Shown here in pieces: positions 16,778 to 24,475 of a stretch of 64,000 bases of DNA. The notes under the pieces were generated by a model. It made no database searches, was not told the DNA's origin, and worked only from the letters and a program-made list of their open reading frames with translations. The DNA is from an uncultured Acidobacteriota bacterium (GTDB lineage Bacteria; Acidobacteriota; Terriglobia; Terriglobales; Acidobacteriaceae), in assembly GCA_903851035.1 (NCBI GenBank), contig CAINND010000115.1, forward strand, positions 21,160 to 85,159. Direction: 5' to 3'. Numbering within the stretch: the stretch's first letter is position 1; the number at the start of each line of letters is the position of its first letter. Both the position numbers and the translations under genes were made by a program.

Positions 16778-17440
16778 ATGGCCTTTGAAGGCCGCGACAC
16801 GGAAATCACGCTGAGCGTAGGCAACCTGCTGATGATCTTCTTCGGCCTGGTACTGCTGTGCGCGGCAGCCCTGGGCGTGGGATATCGCCTGGGCTCGCAG
16901 GGTGCCAAGCAGAACGCGGCAGCGGTGGTGGCTCCAGCGGCGGCACAGCCGGTTACCGCCTCCGCCCCCAAGCCGGGAGCGGCACAGATAGCGCAGGCCA
17001 AGCCCGCAGATTGTCCTGTGGGCTCAAACTGCGGCGACACGGCGGCGGCCAACAATACTCCGCTCAATGCAGCCCCTGCAGCGGCCACGCAGGCGCCAGC
17101 GGCCCCGGCACAGTCCACGCAGCTAACGTTTTACGATTCGGTGCAAAAGAAGGACGCGCACCCGCAACTGGCTCCCGCGGCACAACCTGCGGCGGCCAAG
17201 CCCGCCGCGCAGCCCACGCTGGGCGCGGGATACATGGTGCAGATTAGCGCCATGCGCAACGAGGGCGACGCCCGTTTGCTGAGCGAGACCCTGCAAAAAC
17301 AGCGCTACCCGGTGGTGGTGGTGCAGCCCGGAGACCACCTCTTCCACGTGCAGGTCGGCCCATATGCCGATATTCACGAGGCGGAAGACGTGCGCAACCG
17401 GCTGCAACAGTCCGGCTATAACGCTTTTGTCAAAAGATAG
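16778..17440 (+). CDS. SPOR-domain protein, membrane-anchored
   Basis: 220 aa. One membrane segment at ~14-36 (LLMIFFGLVLLCAAALGVGY) is followed by a long Ala/Pro/Gln-rich periplasmic linker and a C-terminal SPOR domain (~150-220: GYMVQISAMRNEGDARLLSE ... VQVGPYADIHEAEDVRNRL). SPOR domains bind denuded glycan strands at the septum, so a role in division or cell-wall remodelling is likely. I place the start at ATG 16778 with GGGAG about 10 bases upstream. ATG 16742, in frame, adds 12 residues but its ribosome site falls in the hairpin just before it. Confidence 0.82.
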   Translation: MAFEGRDTEITLSVGNLLMIFFGLVLLCAAALGVGYRLGSQGAKQNAAAVVAPAAAQPVTASAPKPGAAQIAQAKPADCPVGSNCGDTAAANNTPLNAAPAAATQAPAAPAQSTQLTFYDSVQKKDAHPQLAPAAQPAAAKPAAQPTLGAGYMVQISAMRNEGDARLLSETLQKQRYPVVVVQPGDHLFHVQVGPYADIHEAEDVRNRLQQSGYNAFVKR

Positions 17441-17511
17441 ATTCCCTGCCCCGAAATATTCACGTGCGATTGCCCTTGCGATGAATCGCGATTCATTTAT
17501 GATGGGAAGCC

Positions 17512-17805
17512 ATGAAAGCGGCCACCGATAAATTGAGCCTGGCGCTGCGCGCCGTTGGCGATCCCACTCGCCGAAAGATTCTGCGACTGCTGCCACCGGG
17601 CGGCCCGCGCAAGACGGACGAGGGCTGGACGGCGAGCGACATCGAGCAGCGCATCAAGCTGGCGCAGCCCACCATCAGCCACCACATGAAGATTTTGAAG
17701 AACGCTGGCCTGGTGGAAAGCCACAAGGAAGGCACCTGGGTGCGCTATCGCAAGCTGGAAGCGGCGCTGCGCGCCGTGCGCAAAGGGCTGGTGGACGAAC
17801 TGTAG
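17512..17805 (+). CDS. ArsR-type winged-helix transcriptional regulator
   Basis: 97 aa with the ArsR fold: ALRAVGDPTRRKILRLL (helix 1-2), ASDIEQRIKLAQPTISHHMKILKNAGLV (recognition helix) and a beta-wing (HKEGTWVRYRKL). No metal-binding ELCVCDL-like Cys pair is seen, so it is not a classical arsenic sensor. It precedes the MDR oxidoreductase by 210 bases on the same strand and may regulate it; this is inference from position only. Confidence 0.88.
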   Translation: MKAATDKLSLALRAVGDPTRRKILRLLPPGGPRKTDEGWTASDIEQRIKLAQPTISHHMKILKNAGLVESHKEGTWVRYRKLEAALRAVRKGLVDEL

Positions 17806-18015
17806 GGTGGGGCCGATACGTAAGAGTTTCAATCCTGAAGCCTGATAGTGCGTTACTTGGCCTGTATGCGTCCGGCATCATGGGTACAATTGCCAGTCTT
17901 GTACCGGGATAGGCAAACAACTGGTCTTTAACATGCAATCGGCCTAGAAACACAGAACTTTCGGCCTCGTTCTCCCGTATCTCGCTTTGCGCAAAGAATC
18001 GCGCCAAACATCTTC

Positions 18016-18978
18016 ATGAAGGCTATCGTTTACCACGAGTACGGGTCACCGGATGTCCTCCAATACGAGGAGATTGCGAAACCCGCTCCCGCAACCAACG
18101 AGGTCCTTGTCGCGGTTCGTGCCGCTTCCATCAACCCACTTGACTGGCATTTCATGCGGGGGGATCCCTACCTGCTTCGCCTGGCAGGAGGGCTTCGCAG
18201 GCCGAAGATCACGCGACTGGGCGTTGATCTGGCCGGACAGATTGAATCAGTTGGCAGCGGGGTGACGAAATTCAAGCCCGGGGACGAGGTCTTTGGCTCG
18301 TGTCGTGGAGCCTTTGCCGAGTATGTGTGTACCACCGAGTCAGCATTAGCCATCAAGCCCCAAAACGTGAGCTTTGAGCAGGCGGCAGCCGCGCCGACAG
18401 TAACATTCACGGCGTTGCAGGCTTTGCGCAATCTCGGCCACATTCAGAAGGGGCAGAAGGTGTTGATTAACGGCGCGGCAGGCGGCGTCGGCACAGCGGC
18501 CGTGCAACTTGCTCAGTGGTTCGGCGCGGATGTGACTGGGGTATGTAGCACTCATAACGTAGAAATGGTCCGCTCCATTGGTGCGAGCCATGTAGTGGAC
18601 TACACGCGAGAGGACTTCACCCGCAATGGCCTACACTATGACATTTTCCTTGACTGTATCGGCAATCACTCGCTGTTAGCCTGCCGTCGCGTGCTGAATT
18701 CAAATGGGCGTTACATCATGATCGGAGGGACGGGTGGCATGAGCAGTTTCCTGGCGCGTGCTTTCATCGCTTCCTTGTGGTCACGGCTTTCCAATAAGAA
18801 ATTGTCCATGTTTTTAGCCAAGCGTAGCCCCGAGGATCTTGCCTTAATGCGCGACCTTTTGGAATCGAAAGAACTAATGCCCATCATCGATCGCCGATAT
18901 AGATTATGTGAACTCCCCGAAGCAATTGCCTATCTGGAAGCAGGACACGCCCGGGGAAAAGTGATAATCGTTTCGTGA
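18016..18978 (+). CDS. Zinc-independent MDR-family NAD(P)H oxidoreductase (quinone reductase-like)
   Basis: 320 aa. GroES-like N-terminal domain (MKAIVYHEYGSPDVLQYEEI, INPLDWHFMRGD), then a Rossmann domain with the cofactor motif GAAGGVGTAAVQLA near 157. The structural-zinc cysteine block of classical alcohol dehydrogenases is absent, as in quinone/zeta-crystallin-like reductases. The C-terminus ends in ARGKVIIVS, as expected. Base composition is a little lower in GC than the neighbours. It probably reduces a quinone or enone with NADPH; the true substrate is unknown. Confidence 0.9.
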   Translation: MKAIVYHEYGSPDVLQYEEIAKPAPATNEVLVAVRAASINPLDWHFMRGDPYLLRLAGGLRRPKITRLGVDLAGQIESVGSGVTKFKPGDEVFGSCRGAFAEYVCTTESALAIKPQNVSFEQAAAAPTVTFTALQALRNLGHIQKGQKVLINGAAGGVGTAAVQLAQWFGADVTGVCSTHNVEMVRSIGASHVVDYTREDFTRNGLHYDIFLDCIGNHSLLACRRVLNSNGRYIMIGGTGGMSSFLARAFIASLWSRLSNKKLSMFLAKRSPEDLALMRDLLESKELMPIIDRRYRLCELPEAIAYLEAGHARGKVIIVS

Positions 18979-19050
18979 ATGGCAAAAGCGCCACAATCCC
19001 AAACGATTCCTATTGCCTAATCGCCTCGTAGCTCACAATCGCAACCCACA

Positions 19051-19088
19051 CGCAAAATCAAAGGCGGCCCACGCGGGGCCGCCTGATT
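19051..19088. terminator. Bidirectional terminator between the MDR gene and the secreted-protein gene
   Basis: Stem aggcggccc / gggccgcct (19062-19070 and 19076-19084). T-rich sequence follows on both strands (gatttcttt on plus, tttgatttt on minus), fitting two convergent genes. Confidence 0.75.
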
Positions 19089-19109
19089 TCTTTCCCTTGC
19101 AAAAAGTGT

Positions 19110-20048
19110 TTAGTGAACCACGGCCTGGAAGAGGTCGGTCTTGAGCAGGGCCTGGAACTTGCTGTCGTCGGCCTTGAACTTGACCACCAGGCGTCCGCTG
19201 TCGCTATCCACCTGCATGCTTTCCAGCGCGCTCTTTTCCACGGCCGTGCCGGCGCTGCGTTTGTACATGATGCCGGCCTTCATCAGGGCGGAGAGCGTGC
19301 CGGCCGTGAAGCTATCGGAGGTCTGCACGTTCAGGCCAAAGTCGATGCCATGCTCGAGGTCAAGGCTGTAGCGGCTGCCCAGCAGGCGCTTTTTGATGAT
19401 GTCGTAGTCGGCCAGCGCGGCGGCCTCGCCGAGGGCGGAGCGCAGCATGTTCTGCGTTCCCTGCTGGTCGAGCACGCTCCACACCGGGCCGCTTTCGGCA
19501 TCGGTGATGAGCTGCATCATGTCCTGCTGGGTGGCTACGCCGTATTGCATGCCGTCACGCACATCCAAACCATCCTTGACCGCGTTCTTTTCGCCAAAGA
19601 TCATCGTGGCGTCGTCCAGGAAGCTCATGACGAAGCTGCCGGCGGGCCACAGGGCGTTGTCGCGGTAGGGCGTGCTGCGCAGCTTTTTTAGCTTGAAGCG
19701 CGCGGTAATCTTTTTAGGCTCAAAGACGCCGGTGGCCACGCCAAAGCTGCGCACGCCGCCGCCGCTGGAGCGGTAGCTGACAAAGGTGAGCTGCTCAACG
19801 TCCTGATCGGGATCGATGCCCATGCCGCGCAACGAGGCCTCAAACTGCTTGAGGTTGTCGGGCAGCACGCGGTTCTTAAGGGCCATTCCGCTGGGTGAAT
19901 TGCGCAGCATGCGGTAATCTACCGAGATGACCTGTTGAATCTGCGCCGGGAGAACCGTGCGGGTGCTGGTTCCCAGCGGTGCGGCCAGGGCGCTGGTACA
20001 GAAGGCGCAGGCCAGCAGCATAGCCAAAGCGAAACGAGTGATTTTCAT
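19110..20048 (-). CDS. Conserved secreted protein of unknown function
   Basis: 312 aa with a clear signal peptide (MKITRFALAMLLACAFCTSALAA in outline, cleaved near residue 22). After it come alternating beta-strand and helix segments with no motif I recognise; YRSSGGGVRSFGVATGVFEP and the repeated Lys-rich pattern ARFKLKKLRST stand out. There are no catalytic clusters or cysteines after the signal. ATG 20048 is preceded by GGAG, but only 2 bases away. It is likely periplasmic or outer-membrane associated. I do not assign a function. Confidence 0.75.
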   Translation of the reverse strand: MKITRFALAMLLACAFCTSALAAPLGTSTRTVLPAQIQQVISVDYRMLRNSPSGMALKNRVLPDNLKQFEASLRGMGIDPDQDVEQLTFVSYRSSGGGVRSFGVATGVFEPKKITARFKLKKLRSTPYRDNALWPAGSFVMSFLDDATMIFGEKNAVKDGLDVRDGMQYGVATQQDMMQLITDAESGPVWSVLDQQGTQNMLRSALGEAAALADYDIIKKRLLGSRYSLDLEHGIDFGLNVQTSDSFTAGTLSALMKAGIMYKRSAGTAVEKSALESMQVDSDSGRLVVKFKADDSKFQALLKTDLFQAVVH

Positions 20049-20175
20049 ATCTCCATTGTAACCCCGGCCAAGAGAAGAACTCTCGCCGGGGCTTTGTTCA
20101 GATTGACCAAACAGATGCCGGGCTTGGTAATTCCGCCCGGGGAATAAACCTTGTACCTGCGAGCCGCCTGCGCGG

Positions 20176-21669
20176 TTACAAAATGGCCGCGCGCAGCTCT
20201 GCAACACAGGCACGGGCTTTGGCCACAAACTCAGCCTCGGCACCGGGCTCCATGGCATCCAGGTTGATCTCCACGTTGGCCAGCGCGCCTTCCACGGCGG
20301 CGCGGCTGAGCGCGATGGCCACGGTCAAGTCACTGGCCATGCGGGGATTTGTCTTGCCCTGCAAGGACTTAGCGATTTGGCCAACCCTGTTGGCGGCCTG
20401 GGCAGTCACAAGCGGCACATGGGCGGCGTGGCGCAGGGCGGCCGCAACCTGTACGGCTCCGGCAGCCGGGTCGGCCTTTTGCGTCTTGTAGGCACCGACG
20501 ACGGTCTCGTAGCTGTCAGCATCCAGTTCGATGCACTCCTTCAACGCCTCGCGCAGGGTGTTCAGCTCAGCCAGTGCGGCGCTGAGATCGGCATCGAAGG
20601 CGGCGTATGCCTTTTTGCCACGGCTCATGGAGGTCACCATCGCCGCCAGGCCCGCGGCCATGGCTCCAGCGGCCGCCGCGGCGCTGCCTCCACCGGGAAC
20701 GGCCGTGGGTGCGGCCAACTGCTCGATAAACGGTTCGACACCGGCGCGCAGTCCGCCAACCGCCGTCTTGCCGCTCATCACGGAGGCCAGGCGGTTTTCC
20801 AGAATCATGGAGGAGTTGAAGTTTTCCACCTGGAGGAACCACTCGGCGGCATCTTCCAGTGCGCGCTTTGGGACCAAGCCGACGATTTCACTGGATTCCA
20901 CGCCGACGCCGTAGCGGGCCGCCTCGCGTTTGACGAACTCAAATACCCTGGCGATGGGAGTGAGGTCGGTGTCGGTCAGGTTCATGCTGACCTGCGCCTG
21001 GCCACGCACCTCGACGCCCATTCCCTTCACCGCGCGCAGGCCTCCGCTGGAGTAGCGCACGGCCTTGGCGACTTTCTTGGCTATGTCCACATTTTTGGTT
21101 TGCAGATAGACGTTATAAGCCACGAGGAACTTGCGCGCGCCGATGACGATGGCTCCGGCGGTGGGATGGATGCGCGGCTCGCCAACGTCGGGGCTGCGCG
21201 ACTCGACCTTGCCCATCTCCTCCTTGATTACTTCGAACTGGCCGCGGCGGATGTTTTCCAAGTTGGTGCGCTCGGGTTTTTGCGCGGCGGCCTCGTAGAG
21301 GTAGACCGGGATATGATGCTCGTCCCAGACCTTGGCGGCCAGTTCCTTGGCCATCTGTACGCAGTCTTCCAGCGTCACACCCTCAATGGGGATGAAGGGC
21401 ACAACGTCGGTGGCGCCGAGGCGGGGATGGGCTCCGCGCTGCACGTTGAGGTCAATCAGTTCGGCGGCCTTGCCGATGCCGGCCAGCACGGCGGCGATGA
21501 GAGGATCGCGCTCCCCCACCAGGGTGACCACCGAGCGGTTGTGGTCGGCGTCCATTTCAAAATCCAACAGGCTGACGCCGGGGCGTCGCATGGCGGCCAG
21601 GATGGCCTCCACCTTAGCCTTGTCACGGCCTTCAGAGAAATTCGGTACGCACTCAACCAACACTGGCAT
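20176..21669 (-). CDS. ftcD: Bifunctional glutamate formimidoyltransferase / formimidoyl-THF cyclodeaminase
   Basis: Histidine degradation enzyme of 497 aa. The N-terminal ~290 residues form the formiminotransferase (MPVLVECVPNFSEGRD start, HNRSVVTLVG, RGAHPRLGATDVVPFIPI, GARKFLVAYNVYLQT). The C-terminal part from ~312 (QLAAPTAVPGGGSAAAAAGA) is the cyclodeaminase domain. The two steps transfer the formimino group from formiminoglutamate to tetrahydrofolate and then release ammonia. Many bacteria keep the two domains as separate genes; here they are fused as in animals. ATG 21669 follows GGAGGA. No other hut genes are visible in the window. Confidence 0.93.
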   Translation of the reverse strand: MPVLVECVPNFSEGRDKAKVEAILAAMRRPGVSLLDFEMDADHNRSVVTLVGERDPLIAAVLAGIGKAAELIDLNVQRGAHPRLGATDVVPFIPIEGVTLEDCVQMAKELAAKVWDEHHIPVYLYEAAAQKPERTNLENIRRGQFEVIKEEMGKVESRSPDVGEPRIHPTAGAIVIGARKFLVAYNVYLQTKNVDIAKKVAKAVRYSSGGLRAVKGMGVEVRGQAQVSMNLTDTDLTPIARVFEFVKREAARYGVGVESSEIVGLVPKRALEDAAEWFLQVENFNSSMILENRLASVMSGKTAVGGLRAGVEPFIEQLAAPTAVPGGGSAAAAAGAMAAGLAAMVTSMSRGKKAYAAFDADLSAALAELNTLREALKECIELDADSYETVVGAYKTQKADPAAGAVQVAAALRHAAHVPLVTAQAANRVGQIAKSLQGKTNPRMASDLTVAIALSRAAVEGALANVEINLDAMEPGAEAEFVAKARACVAELRAAIL

Positions 21670-21683
21670 GATGTCCTCCGTGT

Positions 21684-22346
21684 CTAGAGCTTCCACCAGT
21701 TGTATCCCAGGGTGAACTGCAGGCTGGAGTTGATCCCGGAATTGTGGTCGCCCAGCGACGCATTGGAAAAATGATTGGCCCGGAACTCAAAGCTGACGGA
21801 GCGACCCGGGCGGAGAAAATGATTAAAGCCTATGCCGACACCCTCGGTAAAGTTGACCAACGAGGTATTCGGCGGCGGCACCTTGACGTTTGTGTGCTGC
21901 ATGGAGCCGGTGGCGACCAGGTAAGGAATGGTACGGCGCGGACGGGTAAAGTTCCACTTAAGGTTCACCGGACTGACACTGAAGCCGTACACCGCGCGAT
22001 AGCCGTTCCAGATGATGTAATCCACTGGCGTCACCACGACATCTTCTTCAAAGGTGCCGCGCAAAAAGCCCGGGCCAAACTCACCGGTCATGACGCCGCC
22101 CAGGCGCACACCCACCCGGGCATAACGCACATTCGAGCGGTCAAAGAGGCCCATGCCGGTGCCGCTTTCCACGCCGAAAAAGACGTGCTCACGGCGAATG
22201 GCCGCAGCTGCGTCTTCCGCCGGAGTGGCGGAAATGGCGGCGGCGTCCGATGGCGCGCCCGAGGGCTCAGCCTGACCCATGACCGTGGCCAGCATCAGCA
22301 GGCAGCAGCCCGATAGCTTGACGAGCACTTTTATTCCCTGAAGCAT
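21684..22346 (-). CDS. PagL-like lipid A deacylase / acyloxyacyl hydrolase, outer membrane
   Basis: 220 aa. N-terminal signal peptide ending near TVMGQ (residue ~25), then a beta-barrel pattern of alternating aromatic strands (YIIWNGYRAVYGFSVSPVNL, RTIPYLVATGSM). The C-terminal catalytic region RANHFSNASLG contains the His-x-Ser motif of PagL (HFS), with N and G residues before the final SLQFTLGYNWWKL strand. It would remove an ester-linked acyl chain from lipid A and alter outer-membrane properties. It ends 14 bases before ftcD on the same strand, but shared function is unlikely. Confidence 0.82.
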   Translation of the reverse strand: MLQGIKVLVKLSGCCLLMLATVMGQAEPSGAPSDAAAISATPAEDAAAAIRREHVFFGVESGTGMGLFDRSNVRYARVGVRLGGVMTGEFGPGFLRGTFEEDVVVTPVDYIIWNGYRAVYGFSVSPVNLKWNFTRPRRTIPYLVATGSMQHTNVKVPPPNTSLVNFTEGVGIGFNHFLRPGRSVSFEFRANHFSNASLGDHNSGINSSLQFTLGYNWWKL

Positions 22347-22409
22347 CCACGCATACCCTAACAGGAGAGAGGGGGGGCTTCCAAGTGGAGCGCATGGTGT
22401 CTGTAATGC

Positions 22410-22436
22410 AAATGAAAAACCGCCCTTGCGGGCGGT
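22410..22436 (-). terminator. Terminator downstream of yebC
   Basis: Stem accgccc / gggcggt with a ttgc loop. On the minus strand it is followed by tttttcattt. Confidence 0.75.
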
Positions 22437-22466
22437 CTAATTAACCGGATGAAGTGGCTTGCAAGG

Positions 22467-23207
22467 CTACTCGCCTTCCATGTCCTTCTCATCGATGTCG
22501 GCATTGGAATAGACGTTCTGCACGTCGTCGTGATCTTCAAATGCTTCCATCAGGCGAACCATGGTGCGTGCCTGCTGGCCTTCCAGCTTGATGTAGTTGG
22601 CGGGAACCATGCCGAGTTCGGTGTGCTCCGGGGTGATGCCAGCGGCCTTTACGGCCTCCAGAACCGCCTCGTAAGCGCCGGGCTCGGTGATAATCTCCCA
22701 GCTATCGCCTTCGTCGGAGAGGTCATCGGCGCCGTTTTCCAGCACCAGGTTCATCAGGTCATCTTCCTTGGCGGCACTCTTGGCCACCAGGATGGAACCC
22801 TTCTTGCTGAACAGGTGCGCCACGGAGCCGGCGTTGCCCATGTTGCCACCGTTCTTGCCGAATAGGTGGCGGATGTCGCTGACCGTGCGGTTGCGGTTGT
22901 CGGTCATGGTAAAGACGATGATCGCCGCGCCGCCCGGGCCGTAACCTTCAAAGGTGATCTCCTCGTAGGTGACGCCCGGCAACTCGCCGGTGCCGCGCTG
23001 GATGGCGCGCTTGATGTTGTCCTGCGGCATGTTTTCCGCTTTGGCCGCGGCAACTGCCGTGCGCAAGCGAGGATTCATGGCCGGATCGCCGCCACTCTTG
23101 GCGGCCATCGTGATTTCCTTGATCAGGTTGGTGAAGATTTTGCCGCGCTTAGCATCCAGCGCGCCCTTTTTATGCTTAATTGTTGCCCATTTGGAGTGGC
23201 CGGACAT
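22467..23207 (-). CDS. yebC: YebC/PmpR-family regulator (TACO1-like)
   Basis: 246 aa, the usual length. It begins [20 protein letters not shown], the invariant N-terminus, and has [25 protein letters not shown] and VEFKAEGYGPGG-like segment (here [12 protein letters not shown]) and the conserved [14 protein letters not shown]. YebC proteins act as translation factors for proline-rich stretches or as DNA-binding regulators. It stands alone, with a terminator after it. Confidence 0.95.
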   Translation of the reverse strand: MSGHSKWATIKHKKGALDAKRGKIFTNLIKEITMAAKSGGDPAMNPRLRTAVAAAKAENMPQDNIKRAIQRGTGELPGVTYEEITFEGYGPGGAAIIVFTMTDNRNRTVSDIRHLFGKNGGNMGNAGSVAHLFSKKGSILVAKSAAKEDDLMNLVLENGADDLSDEGDSWEIITEPGAYEAVLEAVKAAGITPEHTELGMVPANYIKLEGQQARTMVRLMEAFEDHDDVQNVYSNADIDEKDMEGE

Positions 23208-23375
23208 GCCAAACCTCGCGTACTTGAGTGATTTCAGGAAAAAGAGCTTCCGGTTTTGCCCTTGCAGGCGGCCGCGCGCAGGCCCCCGCAGGGATTCTGA
23301 CGCACAGCAAACGTCTGATTATAACACGCGCGTTTTTCAGGCTGCCGATTGGCACGGTTGAGCGCCGAAAGCCGC

Positions 23376-24425
23376 CTATGAGCGGGTGTGGGTCTCCTCG
23401 GTGCTGGCCTCGCGCAGGCGGGCGGCGGCCTCTTCCGGCAGCACGGCCGAGCGGTAGGTCTCCTTAAAGGAATAGGACTTTTGCCGCTCCTGCAGGATGG
23501 GCAGAATCTCAATGTGCCAGTGGTAGTCATCCTGAATGGTGCGCCAGTAGTTGAGCACCTTGCTCTGATGCTGGGTGTTGGGGGCGGTATGCACCACCAG
23601 GTGGAAGCTGTCGGTGATGGTGCGAATGCGGTTCAACATGCGGCGCAGCAGGCCGGCACAGTCGCGCAGGGCTCCGGGCCAGGCGCGCGCGGTGCTTTCA
23701 AAGTTGGCGTTATGCGTGACGGGCACAATCCACGTTTCATAGGGCGCGCGCGAGGCGAAGGGGCAGCAGGCCACGTAGTCTCCGCGGATTTCGACGATGC
23801 GGTCGCGCTGCTGCATCTCCTGGGTGAGGATGTCGCAGAAGACGCAGCGCTCCTTCTGGGCAAAGTGCTCGCGGGCGGAGCGTAGCTCGTACAGAACGCG
23901 GCGCGGAACAAACGTGGTGGCCACAATCTGCGAGGTGGGATGATCGAACTCCTGCCCGCTCATTGAGCCGAAATCCTTGAAGATGCTGACGTACTTGAAG
24001 CGATGATCCTTCTTCAGGTCTTCCACGCGCTGGGCGCAGAGCAGCAGGAACTGCTCGATCTCCGCCTCGCTGGCATTCCACAGGTGGCGGTCGTGGCGTG
24101 GATTTTCCACCACAACCTCGTGCGCGCCCACCGAGTGCATCACGTCATACAAACCAAGGCCGCGGCGGCCGGGGTCGCCCTCCACGTGGTAAAGCGGCTG
24201 GGGATGCACCACGGCGCGCGCCGACCAGGGTCCATAGCTGACCGAGGCCATGGAGCTGATGACCTGCGGGGGCTGTGGGCTCTCCGGACAAAAGGGGCAG
24301 ACCTGCTGCGGATTGCGGCCGGCCGGGGTTCGCTCGCCGGTGACGACCCAGGATCGCGTAATGGGGTCCTTGCGAAGTTCCATGGCGATAGCAAACCACT
24401 CTCCGCGCGCGGAGTCAATCGCCAT
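23376..24425 (-). CDS. galT: Galactose-1-phosphate uridylyltransferase-like HIT-superfamily nucleotidyltransferase
   Basis: 349 aa. Domain 1 starts LRKDPITRSWVVTGERTPAGR and contains a zinc-binding CPFC pair (near 43). The second half has a further CVFCD pair and the active-site motif DYHWHIEILP near 305 (H-x-H). The GalT family moves UMP between UDP-glucose and galactose-1-phosphate. The usual catalytic HPH motif is not identical; HWHIE is the form found in the shorter, non-Leloir type homologs, so the substrate may be another sugar phosphate. ATG 24383 is an alternative start. No galactose operon partner is adjacent. Confidence 0.75.
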   Translation of the reverse strand: MAIDSARGEWFAIAMELRKDPITRSWVVTGERTPAGRNPQQVCPFCPESPQPPQVISSMASVSYGPWSARAVVHPQPLYHVEGDPGRRGLGLYDVMHSVGAHEVVVENPRHDRHLWNASEAEIEQFLLLCAQRVEDLKKDHRFKYVSIFKDFGSMSGQEFDHPTSQIVATTFVPRRVLYELRSAREHFAQKERCVFCDILTQEMQQRDRIVEIRGDYVACCPFASRAPYETWIVPVTHNANFESTARAWPGALRDCAGLLRRMLNRIRTITDSFHLVVHTAPNTQHQSKVLNYWRTIQDDYHWHIEILPILQERQKSYSFKETYRSAVLPEEAAARLREASTEETHTRS

Positions 24426-24475
24426 GCGTGGATAAGGTTGGTGGGCCGGGGCGGCGTGCGCTATTCTGGCACTTC

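Noticed and set aside
20062..20095. Hairpin before the secreted-protein gene
   Set aside because: It has GC-rich arms but no T-run on the minus strand, so it was not called a terminator of ftcD; it may just be mRNA structure.
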